From the NCBI GenBank assembly GCA_963676075.2, contig CAXXNZ010000021.1, forward strand, positions 1-14,228: a stretch of DNA of 14,228 nucleotides. The letters run 5' to 3'. The notes under the pieces were generated by a model. It made no database searches. It saw nothing but the letters and a program-made list of their open reading frames with translations, and was not told the origin of the DNA. How positions within the stretch are numbered: the stretch's first letter is position 1; each line of letters begins with the position of its first letter. This stretch comes from JAHJQZ01 sp963676075 (GTDB taxonomy: Bacteria > Pseudomonadota > Alphaproteobacteria > Rhizobiales > Devosiaceae). Below are positions 1 to 7,196 of the stretch, piece by piece. Position numbers and translations under genes: made by a program.

Positions 1-159
1 TGAGGCCGAAAATCGATTACCCGATTGCACCGGTGATGCGCCGGCGCGGGATCGTCTGCTGGCCGTATATCACTGGCCGCTGCGCGTTCCGGTGGTGCTG
101 TCGAACTGCAGACGAATTGTTGTAAATCAAGGATTGACCCCGAGCAAACAGCTACAAGG

Positions 160-175
160 GGAGTCGAAAGACTCC
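160..175. repeat. Small hairpin GGAGTC-GAAA-GACTCC in the pckA leader region
   Basis: A perfect 6-bp inverted repeat is closed by a GAAA (GNRA-type) tetraloop, two bases before the LacI-like palindrome. No T run follows, so it is not a standard terminator. Each arm contains a GANTC site, the target of the CcrM methyltransferase in alphaproteobacteria. It may be the 3' hairpin of an upstream transcript or a DNA site; the sequence does not decide. Confidence 0.35.
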
Positions 176-177
176 GC

Positions 178-193
178 TTGCATGCGTATGCAA
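178..193. promoter_or_regulatory. LacI-family-like operator palindrome upstream of pckA
   Basis: The 16-base sequence TTGCATGCGTATGCAA is an inverted repeat: TTGCAT and ATGCAA are perfect arms around GCGT, with a CpG at the exact centre. This geometry is typical of LacI-family operators. In Sinorhizobium meliloti pckA is controlled by the LacI-family regulator PckR, so a PckR-like site here is a reasonable inference. The TTGCAT arm could also serve as a -35 box, with TAGTTT 16 bases further on as a weak -10. No regulator gene is in the window, so the binding protein is unknown. Confidence 0.45.
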
Positions 194-310
194 AACAAGT
201 AGTTTGTTCTGTGCACCGCTACCGACCCATGCCCGCTCATGCGGCGAAATAGGGGATTTCTGCCGGACTTGCGTTTCTCATAAGATCGAAATCGTAGGGG
301 GGGAGACCTG

Positions 311-397
311 ATGCGGCCCTGGTGGTCGCCGCCAGAATTGAGGGGATGGCTGCGACCGGGTCTTTGTCGCCGCCTGAAAAGGCACGAAACGAGTTAA
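311..397 (+). CDS. Possible 28-codon leader ORF before pckA
   Basis: A short ORF starts at ATG 311 and stops at TAA 395-397, 21 bases before the pckA start. It has a very strong purine-rich Shine-Dalgarno (a G run ending in GGGAG) five bases before the ATG, whereas pckA itself shows no clear ribosome-binding site. The peptide is rich in arginine, proline and tryptophan; its start reads MRPWWSPPEL. It could be a regulatory leader peptide, a translational coupling device for pckA, or chance. No homologue is recognised. Confidence 0.3.
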   Translation: MRPWWSPPELRGWLRPGLCRRLKRHETS

Positions 398-418
398 CAA
401 CCCCACGGACCATCTGAC

Positions 419-2018
419 ATGATCCTTGATACGACTCCCGCCTCTATCGCCGACCTCCTCTCGGCCAGCGCATCGACAGTTCACGCCAACAATCACACGG
501 CGGAACTGGTTGAGATGTCGCTGGCGCGCAAAGAGACGACGACCACCCGTGACGGCGCGCTGGTGGCCACGACCGGAGCCTTTACGGGGCGATCGCCAAA
601 GACAAATACATCGTCGGCGACCCGACCACCGACGAACGCGTGTGGTGGGACAACAATGCCCGCATAGACAAAGACAAGTTCGACCTACTGCTGGCCGACT
701 TGGCAGAATACGCCAAGGGCAAGGAACTGTTTGTGCAGCAGTTGCACGTCGGGGCCGATCCGAGCCATCGCCTCGAAGTCAGGCGTGGTTTCGGAGAGCG
801 CCTGGCACTCTTTGTTCATCCGGCACCTGCTGATCACGCCGACTGATGAAGAACTCGCGAGCCTCAAACCCAATGTCTGCGTGGTGCACCTGCCGTCGTT
901 CAAGGTCGATCCGGCCCGTCACGGTACCCGCACCGAGACCTGCATCGCGCTCGACGTGACGCGCAATATCATTTTGATCGCCGGAACCTTCTATGCCGGC
1001 GAGATCAAGAAATCGGTGTTCTCGCTCTACAATTTCCACGCGCCTGAACACGACATCTTCCCGATGCACTGCTCGGCCAATGTCGATGCCAGTGGCGACT
1101 CGACCATCTTTTTCGGCCTTTCCGGCACCGGCAAGACGACGCTGTCGGCTTCGGCCGACCGGGCGCCTGGTTGGTGACGACGAACATGGCTGGGGCCCCG
1201 AAGGCGTCTTCAATCTTGAAGGCGGGTTGCTACGCCAAGGCGATCAATCTGTCCGAGGTCAACGAGCCGGAAATCTTTGCCGCCGCCCGTCAGCCGGGTG
1301 CCATCATGGAAAATGTCATTCTCGATGAGAATGGCGTTCCCGACTACGACGACGACTCTCTGACCGAGAACACCCGTATCGCCTATCCGCTGACCGCCAT
1401 TGCCAATCGCGTCGATACCGGCATGGCGCCGACACCCAAGCACGTGGTGCTGCTGGCGGCCGACGCTTTCGGTGTGCTGCCGCCTCTTGCCAAGCTCAGC
1501 CCCGAGCAGGCGATCTATTACTTCCTTTCCGGCTACACCGCCAAGTTGGCCGGCACCGAACGTGGCGTTACCGAGCCCGAGGCGGACGTTCTCGGCCTGT
1601 TTCGGCGCGCCTTTCCTGGCCCAGTTCCCCGCCGTCTACGGCAAGATGCTCGCCATGCGTCTCGCCGCGTCGGGTGCCACCTGCTGGCTTTTGAACACCG
1701 GCTGGTCGGGAGGCGCAGCGGGTGTTGGCAAGCGCATGTCGCTTCCGGTGACCCGCAAGCTGTTGTCTGAGGCGATTGGCGGCAAGCTCGACGGAGCCGA
1801 GTTCATCACCGAGCCTTATTTCGGGCTCATGGTGCCGAGCGCGGTCAGATGGTGTCGACGATACCCTGCTGTTGCCCGAACAAACCTGGGCCGACAAGGC
1901 GGACTACAAGGCAACCGCCGCCAAGCTCAAGACGCTGTTTGATGAAAACTTCGCAAAGCTTGGCCCCGAGGCGGCGGCAGTGGTGGCCAACGGAATCGCC
2001 AACGCCAACGCAGCCTGA
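419..2018 (+). pseudogene. pckA: Phosphoenolpyruvate carboxykinase (ATP), broken by six frameshifts
   Basis: PEP carboxykinase (EC 4.1.1.49) makes PEP from oxaloacetate and ATP, the entry step of gluconeogenesis from C4 acids, in the cytoplasm. Family blocks run in order through all three frames: FTGRSPK, VWWDNN, AWHSLFIR, MHCSAN, the P-loop GLSGTGKTT (about 1115-1141), the kinase-2 block GDDEHGW (about 1173-1193), SLTENTR, FLSGYTAK, CFGAPF and NTGWSGG. The frame changes at about 598-600 (one A too few in AAA), 781-784 (+1), 1161-1163 (+1 G), 1227-1228 (+1 T), 1584-1585 (+1 G) and 1847 (+1 A). Corrected for these, it encodes about 531 residues, the usual length, with no nonsense codon and all nucleotide-binding motifs intact. 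That pattern fits sequence error or very recent inactivation better than old decay. The ATG at 419 lacks a good Shine-Dalgarno, so the start is provisional. Confidence 0.93.
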
Positions 2019-2039
2019 TAAAAGGCCTGAACCGGCCCG

Positions 2040-2067
2040 GCGCGGGGCAGTGCCCCGCGCGTTTTTT
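2040..2067 (+). terminator. Rho-independent terminator after pckA
   Basis: A 9-bp perfect GC stem (GCGCGGGGC with GCCCCGCGC) and a 3-base AGT loop are followed by G and six T residues. It begins 21 bases past the pckA stop and separates pckA transcription from the aldolase gene. Confidence 0.9.
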
Positions 2068-2148
2068 CGGGCCAAAGTCTTGACCCGACGCCCCGAGCGT
2101 GAACAAACACGATTCAGTATCCCCCCGAAACAAACCCGGATATTTCAC

Positions 2149-3204
2149 ATGGCACTCATCACCCTCAGGCAGTTGCTCGATCATGCCGCCGAAAACGGCT
2201 ATGGCATGCCCGCCTTCAACATCACCAACCTCGAAACGCTTCAGGCCGTGATGGACGCGGCGGACAAGACCAACTCACCCGTGCTGATCGGCGCGAGCCG
2301 CAGTGCCCGCAAATACATGGGCGACGTGTTTCTCAATGGTCTGTTCACGGCAGCGGCCAAGGCCTATCCGCACATCCCGGTGTGCATGCATCAGGACCAT
2401 GGCAACTCGCTCGAGACCTGCGTGTCGGCGCTTGATCACGGCTTCACCTCGGTGATGATGGACGGCTCGCTCGAGGCCGATGGCAAGACACCCTCGGACT
2501 TCAAGTACAATTCCGAGGTGACCCGTTCTGTGACCCAGGCCGCCCATGCGCGCGGTGCGTCGGTCGAAGGCGAAATCGGCGTGCTCGGTTCGCTCGAAAC
2601 CGGCATGGGCGACAAGGAAGACGGCCACGGCTTCGAAGGCAAGCTTTCCAAGGACCAGCTGCTGACCGATCCGGACGAAGCCAAGCGCTTTGTCGAAGCG
2701 ACCAATGTCGACGCCCTGGCCGTGGCCTGCGGCACCTCGCACGGCGCTTACAAGTTCACCTCCAAGCCGACCGGCGAGACCCTCGCGATGTCGGCCATCG
2801 AGGCCATCAACGCCAAGCTGCCCAACACACATCTGGTCATGCACGGTTCGTCTTCGGTGCCCCAGGCACTGCAGGACCTGATCAACGAGTTCGGCGGCGA
2901 AATCCCGCAGACCTTCGGCGTGCCGCTTGAGGAAATCGCCCGCGGCATCAAGTCCGGTGTCCGCAAGGTCAATATCGATACCGACCTGCGCATGGCCTTC
3001 ACTGGCGCCGTCCGCAAGTTCCTGGCCGAGAATCCCTCGAGCTTCGATATCCGTGCCATTCTGAAGCCGGCGCGCGAGCAGATCGCCGCCGAATGCGTTG
3101 AGCGCAACGAAGCCTTCGGCTGTGCCGGCATGGCCTCCAAGATCAAGCCGATCTCGCTCGACGACATGGCAGCCCGCTACAAGTCCGGCGAACTCGCCGC
3201 CTGA
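2149..3204 (+). CDS. fba: Class II fructose-bisphosphate aldolase, Calvin-cycle subtype
   Basis: This zinc aldolase (EC 4.1.2.13) cleaves or forms fructose 1,6-bisphosphate from dihydroxyacetone phosphate and glyceraldehyde 3-phosphate, in glycolysis and gluconeogenesis. The protein is 351 residues, the normal length for the Calvin-cycle subtype. Visible active-site blocks are HQDHGNS (D83 and metal ligand H84), VEGEIG (about 140-144), GTSHGAYKF (H198), MHGSSS (H232) and KVNIDTDLRMA (about 273-283). The frame is open further upstream, but that part crosses the pckA terminator. ATG 2149 gives the family N-terminus MALITLRQLL, though its Shine-Dalgarno is weak. A CTTGAC box at 2079-2084 is a possible -35 without a clear -10. 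The gene has terminators on both sides, so it is probably monocistronic. No other Calvin-cycle gene is present, so the subtype name does not imply CO2 fixation. Confidence 0.95.
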   Translation: MALITLRQLLDHAAENGYGMPAFNITNLETLQAVMDAADKTNSPVLIGASRSARKYMGDVFLNGLFTAAAKAYPHIPVCMHQDHGNSLETCVSALDHGFTSVMMDGSLEADGKTPSDFKYNSEVTRSVTQAAHARGASVEGEIGVLGSLETGMGDKEDGHGFEGKLSKDQLLTDPDEAKRFVEATNVDALAVACGTSHGAYKFTSKPTGETLAMSAIEAINAKLPNTHLVMHGSSSVPQALQDLINEFGGEIPQTFGVPLEEIARGIKSGVRKVNIDTDLRMAFTGAVRKFLAENPSSFDIRAILKPAREQIAAECVERNEAFGCAGMASKIKPISLDDMAARYKSGELAA

Positions 3205-3235
3205 TCTGTCGCGCATCGCGTCTGACCATCAGCAA

Positions 3236-3264
3236 CCCCCGCCGGTTTTCCGGCGGGGGTTTTT
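3236..3264 (+). terminator. Rho-independent terminator after fba
   Basis: A 10-bp perfect stem (CCCCCGCCGG with CCGGCGGGGG) and a TTTT loop are followed directly by five T residues. It lies 31 bases after the fba stop codon. Confidence 0.95.
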
Positions 3265-3441
3265 GCATTCGGCCGTTGCCAACGGCACGGTGCCGAATGC
3301 GTCCTATCAGCGCAGCAGTGCCGAAAACGCCCGGTTTCCGGCCGTTTTGGCTTGGCCAAGTCCCGCAACTGCTTCAACTGGACAGAAAAACGACTATTTT
3401 CGCGTCAGGCGCATCACGCGCTGATGTTTTGAGGTGGGAGG

Positions 3442-5247
3442 ATGCGCCGGATCAGGCTTCTGGCCCTTTTGGGATTTGTGGCGACCGGCATTGCGGCGGC
3501 AGTCAGCTGGAACGTTTTCAGTCAGCTTCACCTGCAAAACAACAGCCACATTCTTGATGAGAACCTGACATTCGTCGAAACGGCACTGCACCATGAACTG
3601 GTGCGGTTTGCCACGCTGCCGACCGTTCTGACGCAGGATCCACGCGTCATCTCCATGCTCTCCGACCCGGATGGAGCCGACCGGGCTGATCTTCAAACCT
3701 ATCTCGATCGGGTGCGCGAGCGCACGGGAGTCACGTCGCTAACGGTGACCGATGCCGAGGGCGTGGTGCTCGTGGCGAGCGCCACGGATGGCGAGCTGTC
3801 GGCGGTCGGACGCAATCTCGCGCTGTGCGCCTATTTTGTCGAAGCCATCGCCGAGGGCGAGGGGTGCGCGCATTCTCAGGACGTCCATAACGGGCTGCAG
3901 GGCTATAACATCACTTCCCGCGTCGACATTGGCGGCACGGTTGCCGGCACTGTGACAGTCGGGGTGAGCCTTGCCGCCATCGAGGCATCATGGATGCAGT
4001 CGAGTGTGGATTTCGCGCTCGTCGACGAAAACGACATCATTTTTCTGTCCTCCAATGCCGACTGGAAGAACCGGAGCCTCACCGCAATGCCGCTCGATGT
4101 GCTTGCAGCTCATTCCGGTTCGAGCCAGTTCACCGGCATCGATCTGACAAGCCGTCCGCCACTCTTTAAGTCGGCAAACCTTCATGCCGATGAGCCGGCG
4201 ACGGTGATCGAAAGCGGGCTCATGTTCCGGCTGCGTCCGTTGGGCGAGGACGGTTGGCGCCTCATGGCGGCCCGGCCGTTCTCGGAATGGAGCTTTGCCG
4301 CCGCCGCTGGTGCTCTGATCGTTGTGCTTCTCGGCGTGGTCATCTCGGGCGGCGTCCACATCTACATGCAGCGCGGACGGAGTATCCGCATCAAGACCAG
4401 GCAGAGCGCGGAGCTTCAGCAACGCGTCGAGGGGCGGACCCGCGAATTGCAGGCCGAGACGGCCTATCGCCTGCGTATCGAACAGAGCCTGCGCGTCGCC
4501 GAGGATGAACTGGTGCAGGCCACCAAGCTTGCCGCTCTCGGACAATTGTCAGCAGCGCTGGCTCACGAGGTCAGTCAACCGCTGATGGCACTGGCGGCAA
4601 CGCTGACCGCTGCGGATCGGCGGTTGGCTCAGGATGAAACGGATGCCGCCCAGCAACTTGTTCGGCAATCGCAGAACCTCGTCTATCGGCTGCAGCACAT
4701 CGTCAAACACCTGCGCTCGTTTGCGCGAAAAGAGCCGGGCGACAGCCAACGCATGGACATTGCCGCCTCGATCGTTGCGGCGATGGAACTGGCCGAGACC
4801 AGGGCGCGCGAGATCGGTGTCGACATCGTCACCGATGGACTCGACAGACCGGTCGAGATCATCGGTAGCCCGGTTCGCCTCGAACAGGTGCTGGTCAATC
4901 TTTTGCTCAATGCATTGGACGCAGTGGCAGCTGGCTCGATCCGCGAGGTCGGCATCACGCTCGGCACCGCGGCGGGACAGGCGCGCATCGCAGTCTGGGA
5001 CAGCGGGCCGGGCGTGCCAGCACAGCTTTCGGGCAAGCTCGCCGAGCCGTTTTTCACCACCAAACCCGCCGAGGACGGTCTCGGCCTCGGATTGACGATC
5101 TCGCAATCGATCCTCAAGGACTTTGGCGGTTCCATGCGTTTTCTGCCGCGCGCGGAGGGTGGCACACTGTGCGAGGTTCTACTGCCACTGGCGAAACGCC
5201 GCAGGTCGTCGGACAAACGCGCCGAGCCGCCGGTGACCGTCGATTAG
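3442..5247 (+). CDS. DctB-type membrane sensor histidine kinase
   Basis: The 601-residue protein has the layout of the C4-dicarboxylate sensor DctB. A membrane segment near residues 4-24 is followed by a periplasmic PDC/Cache-like sensor of about 250 residues and a second membrane segment (about 284-309). A charged coiled linker then leads to an HisKA domain with the H-box ALAHEVSQPL (phosphorylated His375). The ATPase domain shows the N-box (NLLLNALDA, Asn490), G1 (DSGPGVP, Asp520), F-box (FFTTK) and G2 (GLGLGL, 546-551). ATG 3442 has GAGGT six bases upstream. No DctD-type regulator follows; the next gene is an amino acid ABC transporter. The ligand is therefore uncertain: a C4-dicarboxylate by family, or an amino acid by neighbourhood. 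I leave the symbol blank for that reason. Confidence 0.88.
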   Translation: MRRIRLLALLGFVATGIAAAVSWNVFSQLHLQNNSHILDENLTFVETALHHELVRFATLPTVLTQDPRVISMLSDPDGADRADLQTYLDRVRERTGVTSLTVTDAEGVVLVASATDGELSAVGRNLALCAYFVEAIAEGEGCAHSQDVHNGLQGYNITSRVDIGGTVAGTVTVGVSLAAIEASWMQSSVDFALVDENDIIFLSSNADWKNRSLTAMPLDVLAAHSGSSQFTGIDLTSRPPLFKSANLHADEPATVIESGLMFRLRPLGEDGWRLMAARPFSEWSFAAAAGALIVVLLGVVISGGVHIYMQRGRSIRIKTRQSAELQQRVEGRTRELQAETAYRLRIEQSLRVAEDELVQATKLAALGQLSAALAHEVSQPLMALAATLTAADRRLAQDETDAAQQLVRQSQNLVYRLQHIVKHLRSFARKEPGDSQRMDIAASIVAAMELAETRAREIGVDIVTDGLDRPVEIIGSPVRLEQVLVNLLLNALDAVAAGSIREVGITLGTAAGQARIAVWDSGPGVPAQLSGKLAEPFFTTKPAEDGLGLGLTISQSILKDFGGSMRFLPRAEGGTLCEVLLPLAKRRRSSDKRAEPPVTVD

Positions 5248-5296
5248 CGCAATCAGGTGACCGAGGTGGCCGCCTATGCCTTGTGACGGCTTGCGC

Positions 5297-5327
5297 CCGG
5301 TCCGAAAACGCCGGCTCTGCGGACCGG
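5297..5327. repeat. 8-bp inverted repeat downstream of the kinase gene
   Basis: CCGGTCCG and CGGACCGG form a perfect dyad with a 15-base spacer, 50 bases past the kinase stop codon. No T run follows, so it is at best a weak or Rho-assisted terminator or a 3'-end stabilising structure. It could instead be an operator for the transporter operon 197 bases further on. The remainder of the 276-base gap between kinase and ATPase shows no gene and no convincing promoter. Confidence 0.4.
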
Positions 5328-5523
5328 ATAAGGCAGAACGACCCTATTGCACTTGCCGGTGTTGAGGGCCCGAGTGTTGCCGATTTGGTGCTTGTGATGG
5401 CCAAATGACGGTGCCAGAGAGTGTCCGACCTGCTGCATTTTGACTGCTTGGTCGAAAATGGGCTTTTCCACACGGCTTTCTTCTGGTTTTGTGCCAACCC
5501 AGTTGAGTGAATTCCGGGTTAAA

Positions 5524-6291
5524 ATGACCGCGATCGTCGATGTGAGGGATGTGCACAAGCGTTTCGGCGCGCTTGAGGTTCTATCTGGTGTCAGTTTTGC
5601 CGCTGAGGCGGGGGAGGTCATCTCCCTGATCGGCTCGTCGGGCTCAGGCAAGTCGACGCTGTTGCGCTGTATCAACATGCTCGAGGTGCCCAATGAGGGC
5701 GCCGTTTTCATCGACGGCGAGGAAATCCTTTTGAAGGCGGGCCGCGATGGCCGCGAGCCGGCCGACGAGAAGCAGCTCCGGCGCATCCGATCCAAGCTCG
5801 GCATGGTCTTCCAGTCCTTCAATCTCTGGGCCCACATGACGATCCTGCAAAACGTCATGGAGGCACCGCTGCGCGTCGAGAAGCGTGCCTTCGATGAGGT
5901 GCGCGAAGAAGCCATTGCCATGCTGAACAAGGTCGGCATCGGCGACAAGGCCGATACCTATCCGGCGCAACTGTCCGGCGGCCAGCAGCAGCGCGCCGCC
6001 ATTGCCCGGGCACTTTGCATCAACCCTTCGCTGATGCTCTTCGACGAGCCGACCTCGGCGCTCGATCCGGAACTCGAAGGCGAAGTGCTCAAGGTCATCA
6101 AGGATCTGGCCGAAGAGGGCCGGACCATGCTTATGGTCACCCACGATATGGATTTCGCCAAGGAAGTCTCGGACCGGGTGATCTTCCTTCATCAGGGGCA
6201 GATCGAGGAAAACGGCACGGTCGACGAGGTGTTCGGCAACACGCAATCGATGCGCCTCAAACAGTTTCTGGCGGCGGCCGGGCACGGCTGA
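5524..6291 (+). CDS. Polar amino acid ABC transporter, ATP-binding protein
   Basis: This cytoplasmic ATPase powers import by the three genes that follow. Its 255 residues match the HisP/GlnQ/OccP family. Motifs are Walker A GSSGSGKST (37-45), Q-loop VFQSFNLWAHMT, signature LSGGQQQR (150-157), Walker B LMLFDEP (170-176) and the switch histidine in VTHD (H207). The frame is open back to an ATG at 5440, but the ATG at 5524 gives the family start MTAIVDVRDV and the standard length. The added 28 residues look non-coding. The Shine-Dalgarno at 5524 is weak. The gene order ATPase, binding protein, permease, permease matches nopaline/octopine-type importers, suggesting a basic amino acid or opine-like substrate, which is inference. 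Confidence 0.93.
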   Translation: MTAIVDVRDVHKRFGALEVLSGVSFAAEAGEVISLIGSSGSGKSTLLRCINMLEVPNEGAVFIDGEEILLKAGRDGREPADEKQLRRIRSKLGMVFQSFNLWAHMTILQNVMEAPLRVEKRAFDEVREEAIAMLNKVGIGDKADTYPAQLSGGQQQRAAIARALCINPSLMLFDEPTSALDPELEGEVLKVIKDLAEEGRTMLMVTHDMDFAKEVSDRVIFLHQGQIEENGTVDEVFGNTQSMRLKQFLAAAGHG

Positions 6292-6311
6292 ATCCGCCTG
6301 AAGTGCGCGTG

Positions 6312-6326
6312 GCGGGGCTGCCCCGC
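6312..6326 (+). repeat. Intercistronic hairpin between ATPase and binding-protein genes
   Basis: The arms GCGGGG and CCCCGC enclose a 3-base loop, 21 bases after the ATPase stop. An A-rich stretch follows rather than T residues, so it is unlikely to terminate fully. Together with the hairpin at 6340-6355 it may stall 3' exonucleases or mark an mRNA processing site inside the operon. Confidence 0.5.
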
Positions 6327-6339
6327 GCAAATAACAAAA

Positions 6340-6355
6340 GGGACAGATCCGTCCC
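6340..6355 (+). repeat. Second intercistronic hairpin ahead of the binding-protein gene
   Basis: GGGAC and GTCCC form a 5-bp stem around AGATCC. It lies 28 bases before the start codon of the binding-protein gene and leaves that gene's Shine-Dalgarno free. A role in differential expression is inferred. Confidence 0.4.
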
Positions 6356-6383
6356 AAAACAGGTCTCTGACAGGGAGCACACA

Positions 6384-7127
6384 ATGAAGAAACTCATGAT
6401 CGCCGCAGCCGCTATGGCTGCGCTCACATTCGGCGCTCAGGCCGCCGATACCATCCGCATCGCCAGCGAAGGCGCCTATGCCCCGTTCAACTATGTCGAT
6501 GACAACGGCAAGCTGGCGGGATACGAAATCGAGCTGGGCAACCTGCTCTGCGAAAAGGCCGGCCTGACCTGCGAATTCGTGCAGAACGAGTGGGATTCGA
6601 TGATCCCGAACCTGCTTGCCGGCAACTACGACGCCATCATGGCAGGCATGTCGATCACCGAAGAGCGCCTGCAGACCATCAGCTTCTCGGACGACTACTA
6701 TCCGCCCGAGTCCTCGCTGTTCGTTGTTCCCACTGGCGGGACGGTAAATTTCGACGAACTCAAGGGCTACAAGATCGGCGTGCAGGGCGGGACCATCCAG
6801 GCCGCCTATGCCGAAGACAATTTCGGCGCTGACAACACCATCCTGAGCTACACGACGGCTGATCAGTCCATCGCCGACCTGGCCGCGGGCAATGTCGACG
6901 TCGTGCTGGCCGACGGCGGTTACATCAAGCCGATCGCCTCTTCCGATGGCAGTGGTCTCGAAGTCGTCGGTCCGGCGCTGTCGATCGGTGGCGGCATCGG
7001 TGTGGGCCTCCGCAAGGAAGACACGGACCTGAAGGCCAAGTTCGACGCGGTGATCAAGTCGATGAAGGACGACGGTTCTCTCAACGAGATGATCAAGACC
7101 TGGTTCGACGATCCGATCCTGTTCTAG
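6384..7127 (+). CDS. Periplasmic amino acid-binding protein of the ABC importer
   Basis: This 247-residue protein belongs to the family 3 solute-binding proteins (lysine/arginine/ornithine-, histidine- and opine-binding). A Sec signal peptide (two lysines, an alanine-rich core, then GAQA) is probably cut near residue 20 or 21. There is no lipobox, so it should be soluble in the periplasm. The mature part starts with the family pattern of a first strand and EGAYAPFNY, then WDSMIPNLLAGNYDAI, the ligand-contact block MSITEERLQ, SFSDDYY, GVQGGT, and the hinge-domain aspartate in VLADGGYI. A good Shine-Dalgarno (AGGGAG) precedes ATG 6384. It shares an operon with the ATPase and both permeases. The exact ligand cannot be read from the sequence. 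Confidence 0.93.
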   Translation: MKKLMIAAAAMAALTFGAQAADTIRIASEGAYAPFNYVDDNGKLAGYEIELGNLLCEKAGLTCEFVQNEWDSMIPNLLAGNYDAIMAGMSITEERLQTISFSDDYYPPESSLFVVPTGGTVNFDELKGYKIGVQGGTIQAAYAEDNFGADNTILSYTTADQSIADLAAGNVDVVLADGGYIKPIASSDGSGLEVVGPALSIGGGIGVGLRKEDTDLKAKFDAVIKSMKDDGSLNEMIKTWFDDPILF

Positions 7128-7146
7128 GTCGATCCGACATCTTGCA

Positions 7147-7173
7147 GGCGGGGCGAATGATATTCGGCCCGCC
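7147..7173 (+). repeat. 12-bp intercistronic stem-loop after the binding-protein gene
   Basis: The arm at 7147-7158 pairs with 7162-7173 in 11 of 12 positions around a 3-base loop (GAT), 19 bases past the stop codon. It is followed by CCTTT rather than a long T run. Such structures often protect the upstream binding-protein message or partly terminate before the permeases, giving excess binding protein. That function is inferred here. Confidence 0.6.
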
Positions 7174-7196
7174 CCTTTCAGGGACACACACCACCC

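Larger units (their letters stand above)
1..310. other. Left-edge region with no assigned gene
   Basis: No recognisable gene lies here. Two overlapping + strand frames are open from the left edge, one to a TAA at about 122 and one to a TAG at about 202. Neither translation resembles a family I know. Because the adjacent pckA carries many frameshifts, the tail of an upstream gene damaged in the same way could be hidden here. The only structured elements are the hairpin at 160-175 and the palindrome at 178-193. Confidence 0.4.

Noticed and set aside
1..202. Possible 3' end of an upstream gene
   Set aside because: Two + strand frames are open but neither translation resembles a known family, and no frame is clearly favoured.
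1849..2148. N-terminal extension of fba by 100 codons
   Set aside because: It runs through the end of pckA and a strong terminator; the family N-terminus begins at 2149.
2275..3216. Minus-strand open frame of 313 codons opposite fba
   Set aside because: It is a shadow of the aldolase codon pattern with no motif or ribosome-binding site.
3351..3360. 10-bp palindrome CTTGGCCAAG upstream of the kinase gene
   Set aside because: It is short, isolated, and without promoter elements in a fixed relation to it.
5440..5468. Possible sigma-70 promoter (TTGACT) before the ABC operon
   Set aside because: At 17 bases the -10 would be CTTTTC, which is not convincing.
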